NCBI RefSeq assembly: GCF_003130795.1
Contig: NZ_CP029353.1
Coordinates: forward strand, 628,501 to 692,500
Length of the DNA stretch: 64,000 nucleotides
Direction of reading: 5' to 3'
From: Azospirillum thermophilum
GTDB taxonomy: Bacteria > Pseudomonadota > Alphaproteobacteria > Azospirillales > Azospirillaceae
Position 1 is the first letter of the stretch, and every line of letters starts with the position of its first letter. The translations under genes and the position numbers were made by a program. The notes under the pieces were generated by a model, which ran no database searches, was not told where the DNA came from, and saw only the letters and a list, made by a program, of their open reading frames with translations. Positions 55,330 to 63,968 of this stretch are shown here, piece by piece.

Positions 55330-55859
55330 TACCGGCCCGGCGGCGTCCCGCCGGGCTTCGCGCCGGCGCCCGCGGCCGTCTCCGGCTGGGCGTCGTTCAG
55401 CACCCGGGCATCCTCGTTGGTGATGGACAGCACGGTGCAGCTCGTCGCGTCGCCGTCGCGGAACAGGTAGATCAGCTTGCGGTCGGCCTTCTTCTGCGGA
55501 TCGTGCAGGTTCAGCCCGTGGCCGAAGGCGACCCCCAGCACCTCGCCCTTGAAATAGGCGCGGAAGCGCAGCGGCATCAGCTCGCGGAACCGCCGGGCGG
55601 CGCAGTCGCGGCTGAGATCCTTCTCGAACCTGCCGGCCCGGCGCCAGTCCTGGGTGGAGCGGATCGTCACCCATTGCGGCGGCAGCGCGAAGGAGGTGAT
55701 GGGCGGCGCCAGCGGCAGGTCCCGGCCCGGCGGCACCGGCGCCATGTGGTCCGGCGCCGTCCGTTCCAGCGGGCCCTTCGCCGCGGCCGGCGCGCCGGCC
55801 AGGAGGGCGAGCAGCGCCGCCGCGAGGGCGGCCGGAAGGCCGGAGCGCCGCATCGTCAT
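55326..55859 (-). CDS. exported protein of unknown function
   Basis: A 177-residue protein with a signal peptide ([27 protein letters not shown]). The mature part has [42 protein letters not shown] and a pair of cysteines (DCAARR, TSCTVLS) that could be bridged. The C-terminus is Gly/Ala/Pro-rich. Starts at 55862 (GTG) or 55853 are possible. Not recognised. Confidence 0.65.
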   Translation of the reverse strand: MTMRRSGLPAALAAALLALLAGAPAAAKGPLERTAPDHMAPVPPGRDLPLAPPITSFALPPQWVTIRSTQDWRRAGRFEKDLSRDCAARRFRELMPLRFRAYFKGEVLGVAFGHGLNLHDPQKKADRKLIYLFRDGDATSCTVLSITNEDARVLNDAQPETAAGAGAKPGGTPPGRY

Positions 55860-55957
55860 CACCAGCCCGCCTCCGCTGCGACCATTGTCCCGCCCCGCTT
55901 CCCGCCGCCCTCCGATCCCTACGCGCGACAGCTTGAGAAAAGGTTGAAGCCGCGGCC

Positions 55958-58048
55958 TCAGAGCCGCAGGCCGCGCACCTGGTCGGTCAGGGTCCTGCGC
56001 GCCGCCTCGACCTCGCCGCGGGCGGCGGTCAGGCTGCGGGAGAGGCCGTCCAGCCGGGTCTCGATCTCGCCCATCTTGGCCAGCGTGCGCTTCTGCAGGT
56101 CGCTGCCGTTGGGCAGGGCGCCGAGATTCTCGCGCAGCCGCTCCTGCTCCTTCACCTGTTCGGCCTGCTCGCGCTCCAGACCGGCGACGCGCCGCTCCTT
56201 CTCCGCCAGGGTGGCGCGCAGGGCGCCGACCCTGCCCAGCGCCTCGCGCACCGGGGCGGGGAGCTGCGGCGCGGCGGCCAGCGCCACGATGCGGTCGGGG
56301 TCGAGATCGGTCAGCACCATCCGCTCCTGCCGCGGGCGCTCGGTCACCACGGCCAGCGCGACGGTCTTGCCCGCCGGGACGGCGACCGGCAGGCGCCAGG
56401 CGCCGGGCGTGGCCTCCACCGTACCCCCGGCCGCCGGCCTGGGCTCCACCAGATCCCAGCCGCCGCGCCGCGGATGCTCGATCACCACGCTGCGGTCCTC
56501 GCGGGCGCCGGCCAGCGTGTAGGTGGTGGTCTGCCGCTCGGTCACGGTGAGCTGCAGAACCCCGTCGGCCAGCGTGGCGCGCGACAGCGTCTCGTCCGGC
56601 CGCTCCGCCCGGTCGATGGTCAGGTCCTGGTCCACCGCGAAGGACAGCATCCGCTTCTCGCCGGCCGGCAGGGTCGCCATGCGGGCGTCGCCGACGAAGG
56701 CGGCGCCGGCCGCGGTCTGGTCGAACAGCGTCAGCACCCCGGGGGGAAGCGCGCCGCCGGTATCGTTGTCGAGCCGGACGGCGGCCAGCGGATGGCGCGG
56801 CTGGACCGACGGCTGGTAGAGCGCGATCCGCTCGGCCGGCAACGCCTTGGCGGCGATCGGCATCATCAGCGTGCCGCCGTTCGCCACGCTGACCGGCTGG
56901 GGATAGCGGAACAGCACCTGTGCCGTCGCCGCCGTGCTCTCGGCGGCCAGCGGGACGGCCGGCGGCGGGGCGGCGTAGCCCTGGGCGGGGGCGCCCATCG
57001 CCTTGGGCGCCGGAGCCATCGTCGGGGCGGGCATGCCGGGGGCGGGCGGGGCGGCCTCCGCCATGCGGGCGCGCGACTGGTCGGCGGTGCCGACCTCCAC
57101 GCCGCCCTCGTCCGGGCGCGGCAGCACGCGGCCCAGCACCTCGACCGGCACCTCCGGCCGGTTGACGAAATAGGCGGTGTAGAGCGCCTGGCGCAGCGTC
57201 ACCGGATTGCCCGACACCACCGTCAGGTCCACGTCGCGCCAGTCCTCGCCGCTCAGATTCTCCAGCACCGCCCAGCCCTGCAGGGCGCCCTGGCCGGTGC
57301 CGGCCTTCGGCAGGGTCAGGCGGTAGGTCGCCTTCCACAGCGGGGCCGCGACGACATAGCCGACGCGCACCGTGCGCTCGCCGCTGCCGGTGACGCGGAC
57401 GGTCAGCCGCCGCCGCTCCTTGCGGGTGCCCTCGGCCATCGCCGCCAGCGCACGGTCGAGCTGGGCCTGCAACGCCGGGTCGGTGAAGCGCAGCCCGTCG
57501 GCATCCTCCAGCACGAGCTGGCGCAGCCCGTCGCCGGTCATCAGGCTGACCCGGTGGCGCGGCACCGTGCCGCCGCCGTCGGGGAGCTGCACCGTCTCCT
57601 CGGTCACTGACAGCAGCCGGCCCGACAGCGCCCGCGCGCCGCCCACCGTCACCTCCGCCCCGCGCAGGGCGTTGAGCAGCGCCGTGGGCGAGCCGAGATC
57701 GTCCGGCGACACCGGCAGCTCGCGGAAGGCGGTCTCCAGCGGCTCCGGCCCCGGCAGCCCGATGGTTCCGACCCCGCCGGTCTCGTCATAGACGACGATG
57801 CTCTTCAGCACGTCGTCCACCTGGTCGCGCCGCACCTCCAGCGCGAGGTCCGAGTCGCCGCTGACCCGCGCCTCCAGCTCGAAATAGCCGACGCCGCCGG
57901 TCGACAGCAGCACCCGCTTCAGCGCGAGCCGGCCGGCGGCGGTGCCTTCGGCGGTGCCTTCGGCGGCTCCGGCGGCGGCTCCGGCGGCGGCATGCGCGGT
58001 CAGCGCCAGCAGACTGGCGGCGGTGACGAGCAAGGCGGTGCGGATCAT
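55958..58048 (-). CDS. DUF4139 domain-containing exported protein
   Basis: A 696-residue protein. A signal peptide (IRTALLVTAASLLALTAHA) is followed by a short Gly/Ala/Glu repeat (AAGAAEGTAEGTA). The body contains DUF4139-type segments: GVGYFELEARVSGDSDLALEV, VGYVVAAPLWKATYRLTL, GWAVLENLSGEDWRDVDLTVVSGNPVT. A Pro/Ala-rich insert lies at about 330-380, and a coiled coil (AEKERRVAGLEREQAEQVKE) near the end. Role unknown; periplasmic. ATG at 58048 has GGGGGAAAG upstream. Confidence 0.8.
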   Translation of the reverse strand: MIRTALLVTAASLLALTAHAAAGAAAGAAEGTAEGTAAGRLALKRVLLSTGGVGYFELEARVSGDSDLALEVRRDQVDDVLKSIVVYDETGGVGTIGLPGPEPLETAFRELPVSPDDLGSPTALLNALRGAEVTVGGARALSGRLLSVTEETVQLPDGGGTVPRHRVSLMTGDGLRQLVLEDADGLRFTDPALQAQLDRALAAMAEGTRKERRRLTVRVTGSGERTVRVGYVVAAPLWKATYRLTLPKAGTGQGALQGWAVLENLSGEDWRDVDLTVVSGNPVTLRQALYTAYFVNRPEVPVEVLGRVLPRPDEGGVEVGTADQSRARMAEAAPPAPGMPAPTMAPAPKAMGAPAQGYAAPPPAVPLAAESTAATAQVLFRYPQPVSVANGGTLMMPIAAKALPAERIALYQPSVQPRHPLAAVRLDNDTGGALPPGVLTLFDQTAAGAAFVGDARMATLPAGEKRMLSFAVDQDLTIDRAERPDETLSRATLADGVLQLTVTERQTTTYTLAGAREDRSVVIEHPRRGGWDLVEPRPAAGGTVEATPGAWRLPVAVPAGKTVALAVVTERPRQERMVLTDLDPDRIVALAAAPQLPAPVREALGRVGALRATLAEKERRVAGLEREQAEQVKEQERLRENLGALPNGSDLQKRTLAKMGEIETRLDGLSRSLTAARGEVEAARRTLTDQVRGLRL

Positions 58049-58215
58049 CGGCAATCTTTCCCCCTGGGGTTGCTGCGAACCATGAGCATGGCCGCAGTCC
58101 TACCCTCTGAATAGGGAAAGATGATGGCACCGCCGTGCAACCTTTGCGACATGGCGGTCTTGCGGTGCTGCGGCCCGACGATGCGGCGGCGTCGCGGCGG
58201 ATGGGCGGGCGGGCG

Positions 58216-58455
58216 TCAGTCGGCCGCCGGATGCTCTCCCAGCCAGCGGCCCATCATCTCCTGCCACAGGCCGGTCCGCCGGGCGGGCAGCGGGATCACC
58301 GTCGCCGGTTCCGGCCGGCCGGCCGGCCGGTGGGCGGCGCAGCGCGCGGCCAGCGGAACCGTCGGCCGCTCCGTTCCCTGCCGGCGCACCGCCTCGCCCG
58401 GCCGGGGGGACCGGTCGGCCGTGACGCTGCGGCAGGCGGGGCAGATGGGCGGCAC
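58216..58455 (-). CDS. possible small protein with a CxxC motif
   Basis: A 79-residue frame (MPPICPACRSVTADRSPRPG) 16 bp after the next gene's stop. It has one CPAC pair and a further Cys, and is Arg/Pro-rich otherwise. Coding status is uncertain, because open frames are common in this GC-rich DNA; position in line with the preceding small gene is the main support. Confidence 0.35.
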   Translation of the reverse strand: MPPICPACRSVTADRSPRPGEAVRRQGTERPTVPLAARCAAHRPAGRPEPATVIPLPARRTGLWQEMMGRWLGEHPAAD

Positions 58456-58471
58456 GGCGGCGTCTCGTCCG

Positions 58472-58654
58472 TCAGTGCCCGCCGATGGAGCGGGCGGAGT
58501 CGAGATGGCGGCGGGCCTCGCCCAGCAGCATGCGGTGCTGGGCGAACTGCTCGCGCAGCGGAACCTGGTGGTGGTACAGCCGGACCTCGCTCAGCAGACG
58601 ATCGGCCCGGTCGAGAAGCGCGAGGCGCTCAAGGCACTGGTCAATCTTCGACAT
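58472..58654 (-). CDS. small helical protein of unknown function
   Basis: A 60-residue protein (MSKIDQCLERLALLDRADRL to RRHLDSARSIGGH), predicted mostly helical with amphipathic heptads. GGGGGAG precedes the ATG at 58654, which supports translation. Sits between the DUF4139 gene and the insertion sequence. Not recognised. Confidence 0.6.
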   Translation of the reverse strand: MSKIDQCLERLALLDRADRLLSEVRLYHHQVPLREQFAQHRMLLGEARRHLDSARSIGGH

Positions 58655-58796
58655 GATCTTCGGTCTCCCCCAATTCCGACGCTCGAAGTAAAGACGGGGG
58701 ATGTGTCGCCAGCATGTCAGTTTCCGGGTTTTTTGGTTTCGGTGCGGGTACCGCACATTTCAGCCGGATCAAGCGATAGACCCTAAACCGGTGGCA

Positions 58797-58814
58797 GGTT
58801 ACCGCCCTGTAACC
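58797..58814. promoter_or_regulatory. candidate operator palindrome next to IS insertion point
   Basis: GGTTAC-N6-GTAACC, a perfect inverted repeat. The right half is inside the duplicated 10-bp target. Before insertion it would have lain just upstream of the response regulator promoter. Confidence 0.4.
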
Positions 58815-58817
58815 GAT
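58808..58817. repeat. 10-bp target site duplication, left copy
   Basis: TGTAACCGAT, identical to the copy at 60150-60159 on the other side of the insertion sequence. Confidence 0.93.
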
Positions 58818-60149
58818 CAGGGCTCCGAATCCAGGTTAACGGATTTTGGCGGCAAGGATGGCGTCGAGGTAATCGGTGTCCCATCCCGCCAGCTTTCGTC
58901 GGAGCTTGATGCTTGTCGCTTTGGGTTTGGCCGGTTTTTTGGTGGCGCGCCGCAGTCCCGAGCGCGGCCGGGCGGGTTCCTCGGCCTTGCGGACGAGATT
59001 GATGGCGAAATGGCGGACGACGGCCATGTTCTGAGCGCCATGTCCCTTGCGCAAGCGGGACTGGTCGTCGGTGAAGACGACGTCGAGAACCCAATGCAGC
59101 CGGTTCTCGATGCCCCAATGCCCCCGAATGGCCTCAGCCGCTGCCTGGGCGCTCAGCGTGGCGGAAGAAACGTAGTAGCGGGTGTCGAAGCGGCAGCGGT
59201 CCTTCAACTCGGCTTTGCTGCCAACCCGAATGATCGAGGCGACGGCGGGCAGACGCACCTCGCCGGGGAAGCGGCGCTCGCCGGTCAGCCAATCGACCTC
59301 GCGGGCGACCGTGACCGTGCGCTGCTCGATCCGGCCATGGCCCTTGTCGATGTCGGTGGCGTGCTCGAGGGCCACGTCCGGGGCCTCGGCGAAGTAAGTT
59401 TCGATCTCATCGCGCAGGGTCGGCTGGTTGGCCTTGACCGCCAGCAGGTAGTCGGCCCCGGCGTCGCGGATGGCTTGGGCGATGGTGGCGTTGCAGGCGA
59501 TGGCGTCGATGGTCACGATCGCTCCCGTGAGGCCGCCGTCGGCCGCTAGGCGCTCCAGAAGAACGGGAATGGCCGCGAGTTCGCCAGCCTTGTCTTCGAC
59601 GGCTTCCTGCCCGAGCACCAGACGGCTGGTGGTGGCGAAGGCCGACACCAAGTGGAGAGGGGCTTGAGCGCGGCTGCGGTCATGGCTGCGCCGCGAGGTC
59701 TTGCCGTCGATGGCGACAAGCTCGGGGCGGTCGGGCCAAGCCTCGCGCACCCAGGCTGTGAAGCAGTCCTGGAACAGGCACGGGTTGATCCGGTTCATGA
59801 ACACGGTCAGCCAGCGTCCGCTCGGCACCCCGTGATGGTAGGGCTGAAACCGCCGCAGAAAATCGAGCCGGGCTTCGCCCCACGCTGCGATCGCCTCATA
59901 ATCCTCACAATCGGCGATCGTCCCACAGACCGCCAGAAGCAGAATCTCCGGCAAGGGATAGGCCACCCGCCACGGATCGCGCGGATCGTCGATCAGCGAA
60001 AAATGATCCAGCAGCGCCTTCAGACGCGATTTCTGACCAAATTCGGCTGCGATGGAACTCATGGCACGGCACCCCCGATCCGGTTCGGCCCCACCGAATC
60101 AGAAACCGTGCCGTTCGTAAACCAGCGTTAACCCGACTTCGGAGCCCTG
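58818..60149 (-). mobile_element. ISAs1-family insertion sequence, complete
   Basis: A 1332-bp element bounded by imperfect inverted repeats of 24 bp. Each end starts CAGGGCTCCGAA and finishes GGTTAACG; they differ at 3 of 24 positions. It holds one intact transposase gene and is flanked by identical 10-bp direct repeats, as expected for ISAs1 elements. Sharp ends and the full frame suggest a recent insertion. Confidence 0.95.
58836..60062 (-). CDS. ISAs1-family transposase
   Basis: A 408-residue DDE transposase. N-terminal ISAs1 domain (FSLIDDPRDPWRVAYPLPEILLLAVCGTIADCEDYEAI); catalytic Asp residues in LVAIDGKTSRRS and VTIDAIACN; and the GHWGIENRLHWVLDVVFTDD segment that supplies the Glu. 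The length is normal and no frameshift is seen, so it is likely active. Confidence 0.96.
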   Translation of the reverse strand: MSSIAAEFGQKSRLKALLDHFSLIDDPRDPWRVAYPLPEILLLAVCGTIADCEDYEAIAAWGEARLDFLRRFQPYHHGVPSGRWLTVFMNRINPCLFQDCFTAWVREAWPDRPELVAIDGKTSRRSHDRSRAQAPLHLVSAFATTSRLVLGQEAVEDKAGELAAIPVLLERLAADGGLTGAIVTIDAIACNATIAQAIRDAGADYLLAVKANQPTLRDEIETYFAEAPDVALEHATDIDKGHGRIEQRTVTVAREVDWLTGERRFPGEVRLPAVASIIRVGSKAELKDRCRFDTRYYVSSATLSAQAAAEAIRGHWGIENRLHWVLDVVFTDDQSRLRKGHGAQNMAVVRHFAINLVRKAEEPARPRSGLRRATKKPAKPKATSIKLRRKLAGWDTDYLDAILAAKIR

Positions 60150-60159
60150 TGTAACCGAT
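60150..60159. repeat. 10-bp target site duplication, right copy
   Basis: TGTAACCGAT, identical to the left copy. Its last T is also the first base of a candidate -35 element. Confidence 0.93.
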
Positions 60160-60187
60160 TGCACATAGCGTAAGCGTGGGTTAAGAA
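60159..60187 (+). promoter_or_regulatory. candidate promoter of response regulator gene
   Basis: TTGCAC, 17 bases, then TAAGAA, starting immediately beside the IS right end. GGGGGGAGG lies 8 bases before the ATG at 60209. The element match is modest. Confidence 0.35.
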
Positions 60188-60208
60188 GGATGGGGGGAGG
60201 TAACGGGC

Positions 60209-60922
60209 ATGCATATTCTTGCGATCGACGACGATGAGCCGGTGCGCGATCTGCTGGAATCCTACCTGACGGCGGAGGGGTATCGTGTCACGACCGCTCC
60301 CGATACCGCGTCGGCGAAGGAGGCCCTGACGGGCGATCCGGTCGATCTCGTCGTGTGCGATCTGCGGCTGCCTGACGGCGACGGTCTGGGACTGGTCCGT
60401 CATATCCGCTCCGAAACACAGATCCCGGTGATCATCCTGTCCTCGAAGGACCAGGACGTCGACCGTATCGTCGGGCTGGAGCTGGGTGCCGACGACTACC
60501 TCACCAAGCCCTTCAACCCGCGCGAGCTGCTGGCCCGCATCAAGGCCGTGCTGCGCCGCGTGTCGGGCGACGGCCGCCCGCCGCGCAGCGCCGACGACCT
60601 GCGCGCCGTCGTGCAGTTCGCCAATTGGGAACTCGACCTCACCGCCCAGCGGCTGCGCGCCCAGGACGGCCGCGAGGTGGAGCTGACCAAGGCGGAGTTC
60701 GGGCTGCTCGCCGCCTTCGTGAAGCGGCCGCAGCGCGTGCTGACGCGCGACCAGCTTCTCGACCTGACGCGTGCCGACGGGTCGGAGGTGTTCGACCGCT
60801 CCATCGACGTGCTGATCCTGCGCCTGCGCCGCAAGATCGAGTCGAACCCCAAGGAACCGCGCCTGATCAAGACCGAACGCGGCGCCGGCTACGTCTTCGA
60901 CACCAAGGTGCGCGCCATCTGA
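60209..60922 (+). CDS. OmpR-family response regulator
   Basis: A 237-residue protein. Receiver: ILAIDDDEP, phosphoacceptor Asp51 in LVVCDLRLPDGDG, VIILSSKDQD, and Lys in YLTKPFNPREL. A winged-helix DNA-binding domain follows: ELTKAEFGLLAAFVKRPQRVLTRDQLLDL, SIDVLILRLRRKIE and ERGAGYVF. A transcription factor; no partner kinase is adjacent. An insertion sequence ends 59 bp upstream and may alter its expression. Confidence 0.94.
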   Translation: MHILAIDDDEPVRDLLESYLTAEGYRVTTAPDTASAKEALTGDPVDLVVCDLRLPDGDGLGLVRHIRSETQIPVIILSSKDQDVDRIVGLELGADDYLTKPFNPRELLARIKAVLRRVSGDGRPPRSADDLRAVVQFANWELDLTAQRLRAQDGREVELTKAEFGLLAAFVKRPQRVLTRDQLLDLTRADGSEVFDRSIDVLILRLRRKIESNPKEPRLIKTERGAGYVFDTKVRAI

Positions 60923-61038
60923 ACCCGGTCTGCAACCAGGATGCCCGCCGGGCATTCGCGCCGGGGCTGCGGAACTGGACGCCGGCCCCGGGGGCAGGCT
61001 AGCCTTTCCGGAACCAGAACACCGGGAGGACAGCGCCG

Positions 61039-61641
61039 ATGGCCGAACCGATCGATTTCTATTTCGACTTCGCCTCGCCCTACGGCTATTTCGCCAGCCT
61101 GCGGATCGACGATCTGGCTGCGTCGCATGGCCGCACCGTGCGCTGGCACCCGATCCTGCTGGGGGCGATCTTCAAGGTGACCGGCATGAAGCCGAACCTG
61201 CAGCAGCCCCTGCGCGGCGAATACCTGACCCACGACGTCGGCCGCATCGCCCGGCTGACCGGCGCGCCCTTCACCTTTCCCGACTCCGCACCGGTCAACG
61301 GCGTCGCCGCCTCGCGCGCCGTCTACTGGCTGACCGACGCCCATCCGGAGCAGGCGAAGCTCCTCGCCCGCCGGCTCTACCACGCCCATTTCGCCGAGGG
61401 GCGCGACATCGGCCCGGCGGAGACGGTGGCGGAGATCGCCGCCACGCTGGGGCACGACCGCGCCGCGGTGCTGGCCGCCCTCCAGGATCCGGAGGTCAAG
61501 GACCGGCTGCGGGCGGAAACCGACGGGGCGGTCGGGAAGGGCGTCTTCGGCTCCCCCTTCTTCATCGTGGATGAAGAGCCCTTCTGGGGCTGGGACCGGA
61601 TGGAGATGCTGGACCGCTGGCTGGCCACCGGCGGCTGGTGA
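61039..61641 (+). CDS. 2-hydroxychromene-2-carboxylate isomerase family protein
   Basis: A 200-residue DsbA-fold protein of the HCCA isomerase/GST-kappa group: IDFYFDFASPYGYFASLRI with the Ser/Pro glutathione site, WHPILLGAIFKVTG, and GVFGSPFFIVDEEPFWGWDRMEML. It lacks the CxxC of DsbA. The family isomerises chromene carboxylates in naphthalene breakdown, but many members have other, glutathione-linked roles; no aromatic catabolism genes are near. Confidence 0.9.
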   Translation: MAEPIDFYFDFASPYGYFASLRIDDLAASHGRTVRWHPILLGAIFKVTGMKPNLQQPLRGEYLTHDVGRIARLTGAPFTFPDSAPVNGVAASRAVYWLTDAHPEQAKLLARRLYHAHFAEGRDIGPAETVAEIAATLGHDRAAVLAALQDPEVKDRLRAETDGAVGKGVFGSPFFIVDEEPFWGWDRMEMLDRWLATGGW

Positions 61642-61730
61642 GCGGGGAGAGGTGAGGAGCCCCTAAAATCCCTGCCTGTCCGCATCGCGGGCCGGTATAA
61701 GGGGCTATATCTTTCGCGCAAGCCGGACCC

Positions 61731-62714
61731 ATGGACCAGACCGTTCCCGATCGCCGCCCGAAGGTCGCCGCGCCGGGCCACAGCCCGCGCAACCTGTCGA
61801 ACCGTTCCTGGCTCAGCGGCATGGTGCTCACCGCCCTGCTGCAGGGACTGATCGCGCTGTCGATCCGCTCGGTCTCCAGCGACCTGACCTTCGTGCTGCT
61901 CGGGTCGGTCGGCCTGGTGGTCGGGGCCTTCCACTACCTGTTCCCCGGCAGCCAGTTCTTCACGCTGGCGCTGGCGAACTCGATCGGCGTCTACGCCTGC
62001 GTCTTCGTCTTCTTCCTGGAAAGCAACTTCCACAGCATTCCGTCGGCGCTGCAGGGCATCGCCTTCGTCCTGCCGCTCGCCGGCTTCCTCGGCGGGGCAT
62101 GGTGGCGGGCCGCGGCGATCCGCAGCATCGTCATGTCGCGGCGGCTGCGCGACGGCGGGCATTTCGACCGGGTCATGCTGTGGATGGCACCGGTCTGGGG
62201 AATCGGCGCCCTGACCTTCCTGGTTCCCGGCCACGACTTCACGACCGAGGGGCTGAGCGCCCTGTTCCTGCTGTCGATGACGGCCATCGCACTGATCGTC
62301 ACCTTCGTCGCCCGCGACATCGCCATCTTCCTGCTCGACGCCGGCATCCTGTTCGAGGGCTTCTTCCAGCAGGCGGCGCGGCTGGTGCTGCCGGCCTTCG
62401 CCTTCCTGACCTTCTATTCGCTCTGCATCATCCTGTTCGGCGCGCTCTACACCATCATGGACCGCTTCATGGTGGAGCCGAACTTCGTCATCGACGGCGT
62501 CCGGCGCGACCTGACCTTCCCGGAGGGCCTTTACTTCTCCCTCGTCACCTTCGCCACGGTGGGGTACGGCGACATCCATCCGGTGACCGGCCCGGTGCGG
62601 CTGATCTGCGGCATCGAGATCATCATGGGCGTGCTGCTGCTGCTCTTCGGCTTCAGCGCCATCATCGGCCACGCCAAGCCGGGCGACCGCCGCGACCACA
62701 ACGACCCGCTGTAG
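61731..62714 (+). CDS. potassium-channel-like membrane protein
   Basis: A 327-residue protein with about seven hydrophobic segments. The last pair surrounds the pore loop YFSLVTFATVGYGDIHPVTG, containing the K+ selectivity filter TVGYGD, followed by helix LICGIEIIMGVLLLLFGFSAIIG. The N-terminal five helices do not show the Arg-rich S4 of voltage-gated channels. No RCK domain follows. Gating is unknown. Confidence 0.85.
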   Translation: MDQTVPDRRPKVAAPGHSPRNLSNRSWLSGMVLTALLQGLIALSIRSVSSDLTFVLLGSVGLVVGAFHYLFPGSQFFTLALANSIGVYACVFVFFLESNFHSIPSALQGIAFVLPLAGFLGGAWWRAAAIRSIVMSRRLRDGGHFDRVMLWMAPVWGIGALTFLVPGHDFTTEGLSALFLLSMTAIALIVTFVARDIAIFLLDAGILFEGFFQQAARLVLPAFAFLTFYSLCIILFGALYTIMDRFMVEPNFVIDGVRRDLTFPEGLYFSLVTFATVGYGDIHPVTGPVRLICGIEIIMGVLLLLFGFSAIIGHAKPGDRRDHNDPL

Positions 62715-62742
62715 CGGTCCCGCCCGGCGCCCCTCGCGGTCC

Positions 62743-63636
62743 CTACGCGGCGAGCGCCGGCATCGCCTGGGCCTCCTCCAGCAGCCAGGCGCGGAAGGCG
62801 GCGATCGACGGCCGGTCCTTCGCCGCCTCCGGACAGACGAACCAATAGCTGCCGGAGGATGCCTCGATCTCCGGGAAGGGGACGGCCAGCCGGCCGGCCG
62901 CGATGTCCCCGGTCGCCAGCACCCGGTCCGCCACCGTGGCCCCCAGGCCGGAGGCGGCGGCCTGCAGCGCCGGGTCCATCGCATCGAACACCGCGCCGCG
63001 GTCCAGCGCCTCGAACTCCGGCAGGCGGGCCTCCGTCAGCCAGCGCCGCCAGTCCTGCCCGCCGGAACAGCCGTGCAGCAGCGGGATGTGGGCGAGATCG
63101 GCGGGCTCGCGCAGCCGCTCGGCCAGTGCCGGCGGGCAGACCACCGTCAGCCGCTCCGGCTGGATCTCCACGGCATAGCCGCGCGGCGGCTCCGGGCAGA
63201 AGGCGATGGCGGCGTCGAACTCCTGCGGGTCCAGCTCATGCCCGCCGCGCCAGGCGACGGTGACCCGCACCTGGACGTCGGGATGCTGCGCCTGGAACCG
63301 GCTCAGCCGCGGCATCAGCCAGCGGATGCCGTAGGAATAGGCGACGCGGATGCGCAGGTCGCGGCCGCGGGTCTTCAGCCGGGCGGTGGTCTCGGCCATG
63401 CGGTCGAAGGATTCGGTCAGGACCGGCAGCAGCGCCCGCCCTTCCTCGGTCAGTTCCACCCGCCGCGTCAGCCGGCGGAACAGCGGCATGCCCAGCCAGT
63501 CCTCCAGCCCCTGGACATGGCGGCTGATCGCGCCCTGGGTGACGCACAGCTCGTCCGCCGCTTTCGAGAAACTCATGCATCGGGCCGCCGCCTCGAAGGC
63601 ACGCAGGGCATGCAGGGGCGGAAGGCTGCGACGCAT
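62743..63636 (-). CDS. LysR-family regulator, GcvA-like
   Basis: A 297-residue LysR protein. The DNA-binding domain is PPLHALRAFEAAARCMSFSKAADELCVTQGAISRHVQGLEDWLG. The co-inducer domain resembles GcvA (LRIRVAYSYGIRWLMPRLSRF). Divergent from the DUF1127 gene; a perfect 15-bp palindrome with T-N11-A geometry lies 18 bp upstream of its start, suggesting autoregulation. Confidence 0.92.
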   Translation of the reverse strand: MRRSLPPLHALRAFEAAARCMSFSKAADELCVTQGAISRHVQGLEDWLGMPLFRRLTRRVELTEEGRALLPVLTESFDRMAETTARLKTRGRDLRIRVAYSYGIRWLMPRLSRFQAQHPDVQVRVTVAWRGGHELDPQEFDAAIAFCPEPPRGYAVEIQPERLTVVCPPALAERLREPADLAHIPLLHGCSGGQDWRRWLTEARLPEFEALDRGAVFDAMDPALQAAASGLGATVADRVLATGDIAAGRLAVPFPEIEASSGSYWFVCPEAAKDRPSIAAFRAWLLEEAQAMPALAA

Positions 63637-63653
63637 GGGGAAACTCCTGTAGC

Positions 63654-63668
63654 ATGACTGAGAGTCAT
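63654..63668. promoter_or_regulatory. LysR-type operator candidate
   Basis: ATGACT-GAG-AGTCAT, a perfect palindrome with T-N11-A spacing, in the 119-bp gap between the divergent LysR and DUF1127 genes. Confidence 0.5.
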
Positions 63669-63755
63669 CGACTTTATGAGAAGCATTGGTTTGTCGGCAA
63701 GCCCGGACCTTGCCACCCTGCGGCTTGGCGAAGACACGCAGGGCAGGAGGCGGCC

Positions 63756-63968
63756 ATGGACGGCATGAGCGGGATGCAGCGACGGACTCACCTGCGGGAT
63801 GGCCGCTTGCCGCTGCTGGTCCGTCTGATGCGGATGCCGCGCCTGTGGGCGGAGCGGCGCGCCTACCGCAACCGCCTCGCCACCATGGACCCGCATCTGT
63901 GGGCCGACATCGGCCTGGACGAGCGGACCGTGCGGGAGGAGCTGGGCAAGCCCTTCTGGCGGCCCTGA
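63756..63968 (+). CDS. DUF1127 domain protein
   Basis: A 70-residue protein whose C-terminal part has the DUF1127 pattern RLATMDPHLWADIGLDERTVREELGKPFWRP. The N-terminus is basic. AGGAGG lies 8 bases before the ATG. Small DUF1127 proteins in alphaproteobacteria influence RNA and phosphate or carbon metabolism. The divergent LysR gene may control it. Confidence 0.88.
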   Translation: MDGMSGMQRRTHLRDGRLPLLVRLMRMPRLWAERRAYRNRLATMDPHLWADIGLDERTVREELGKPFWRP

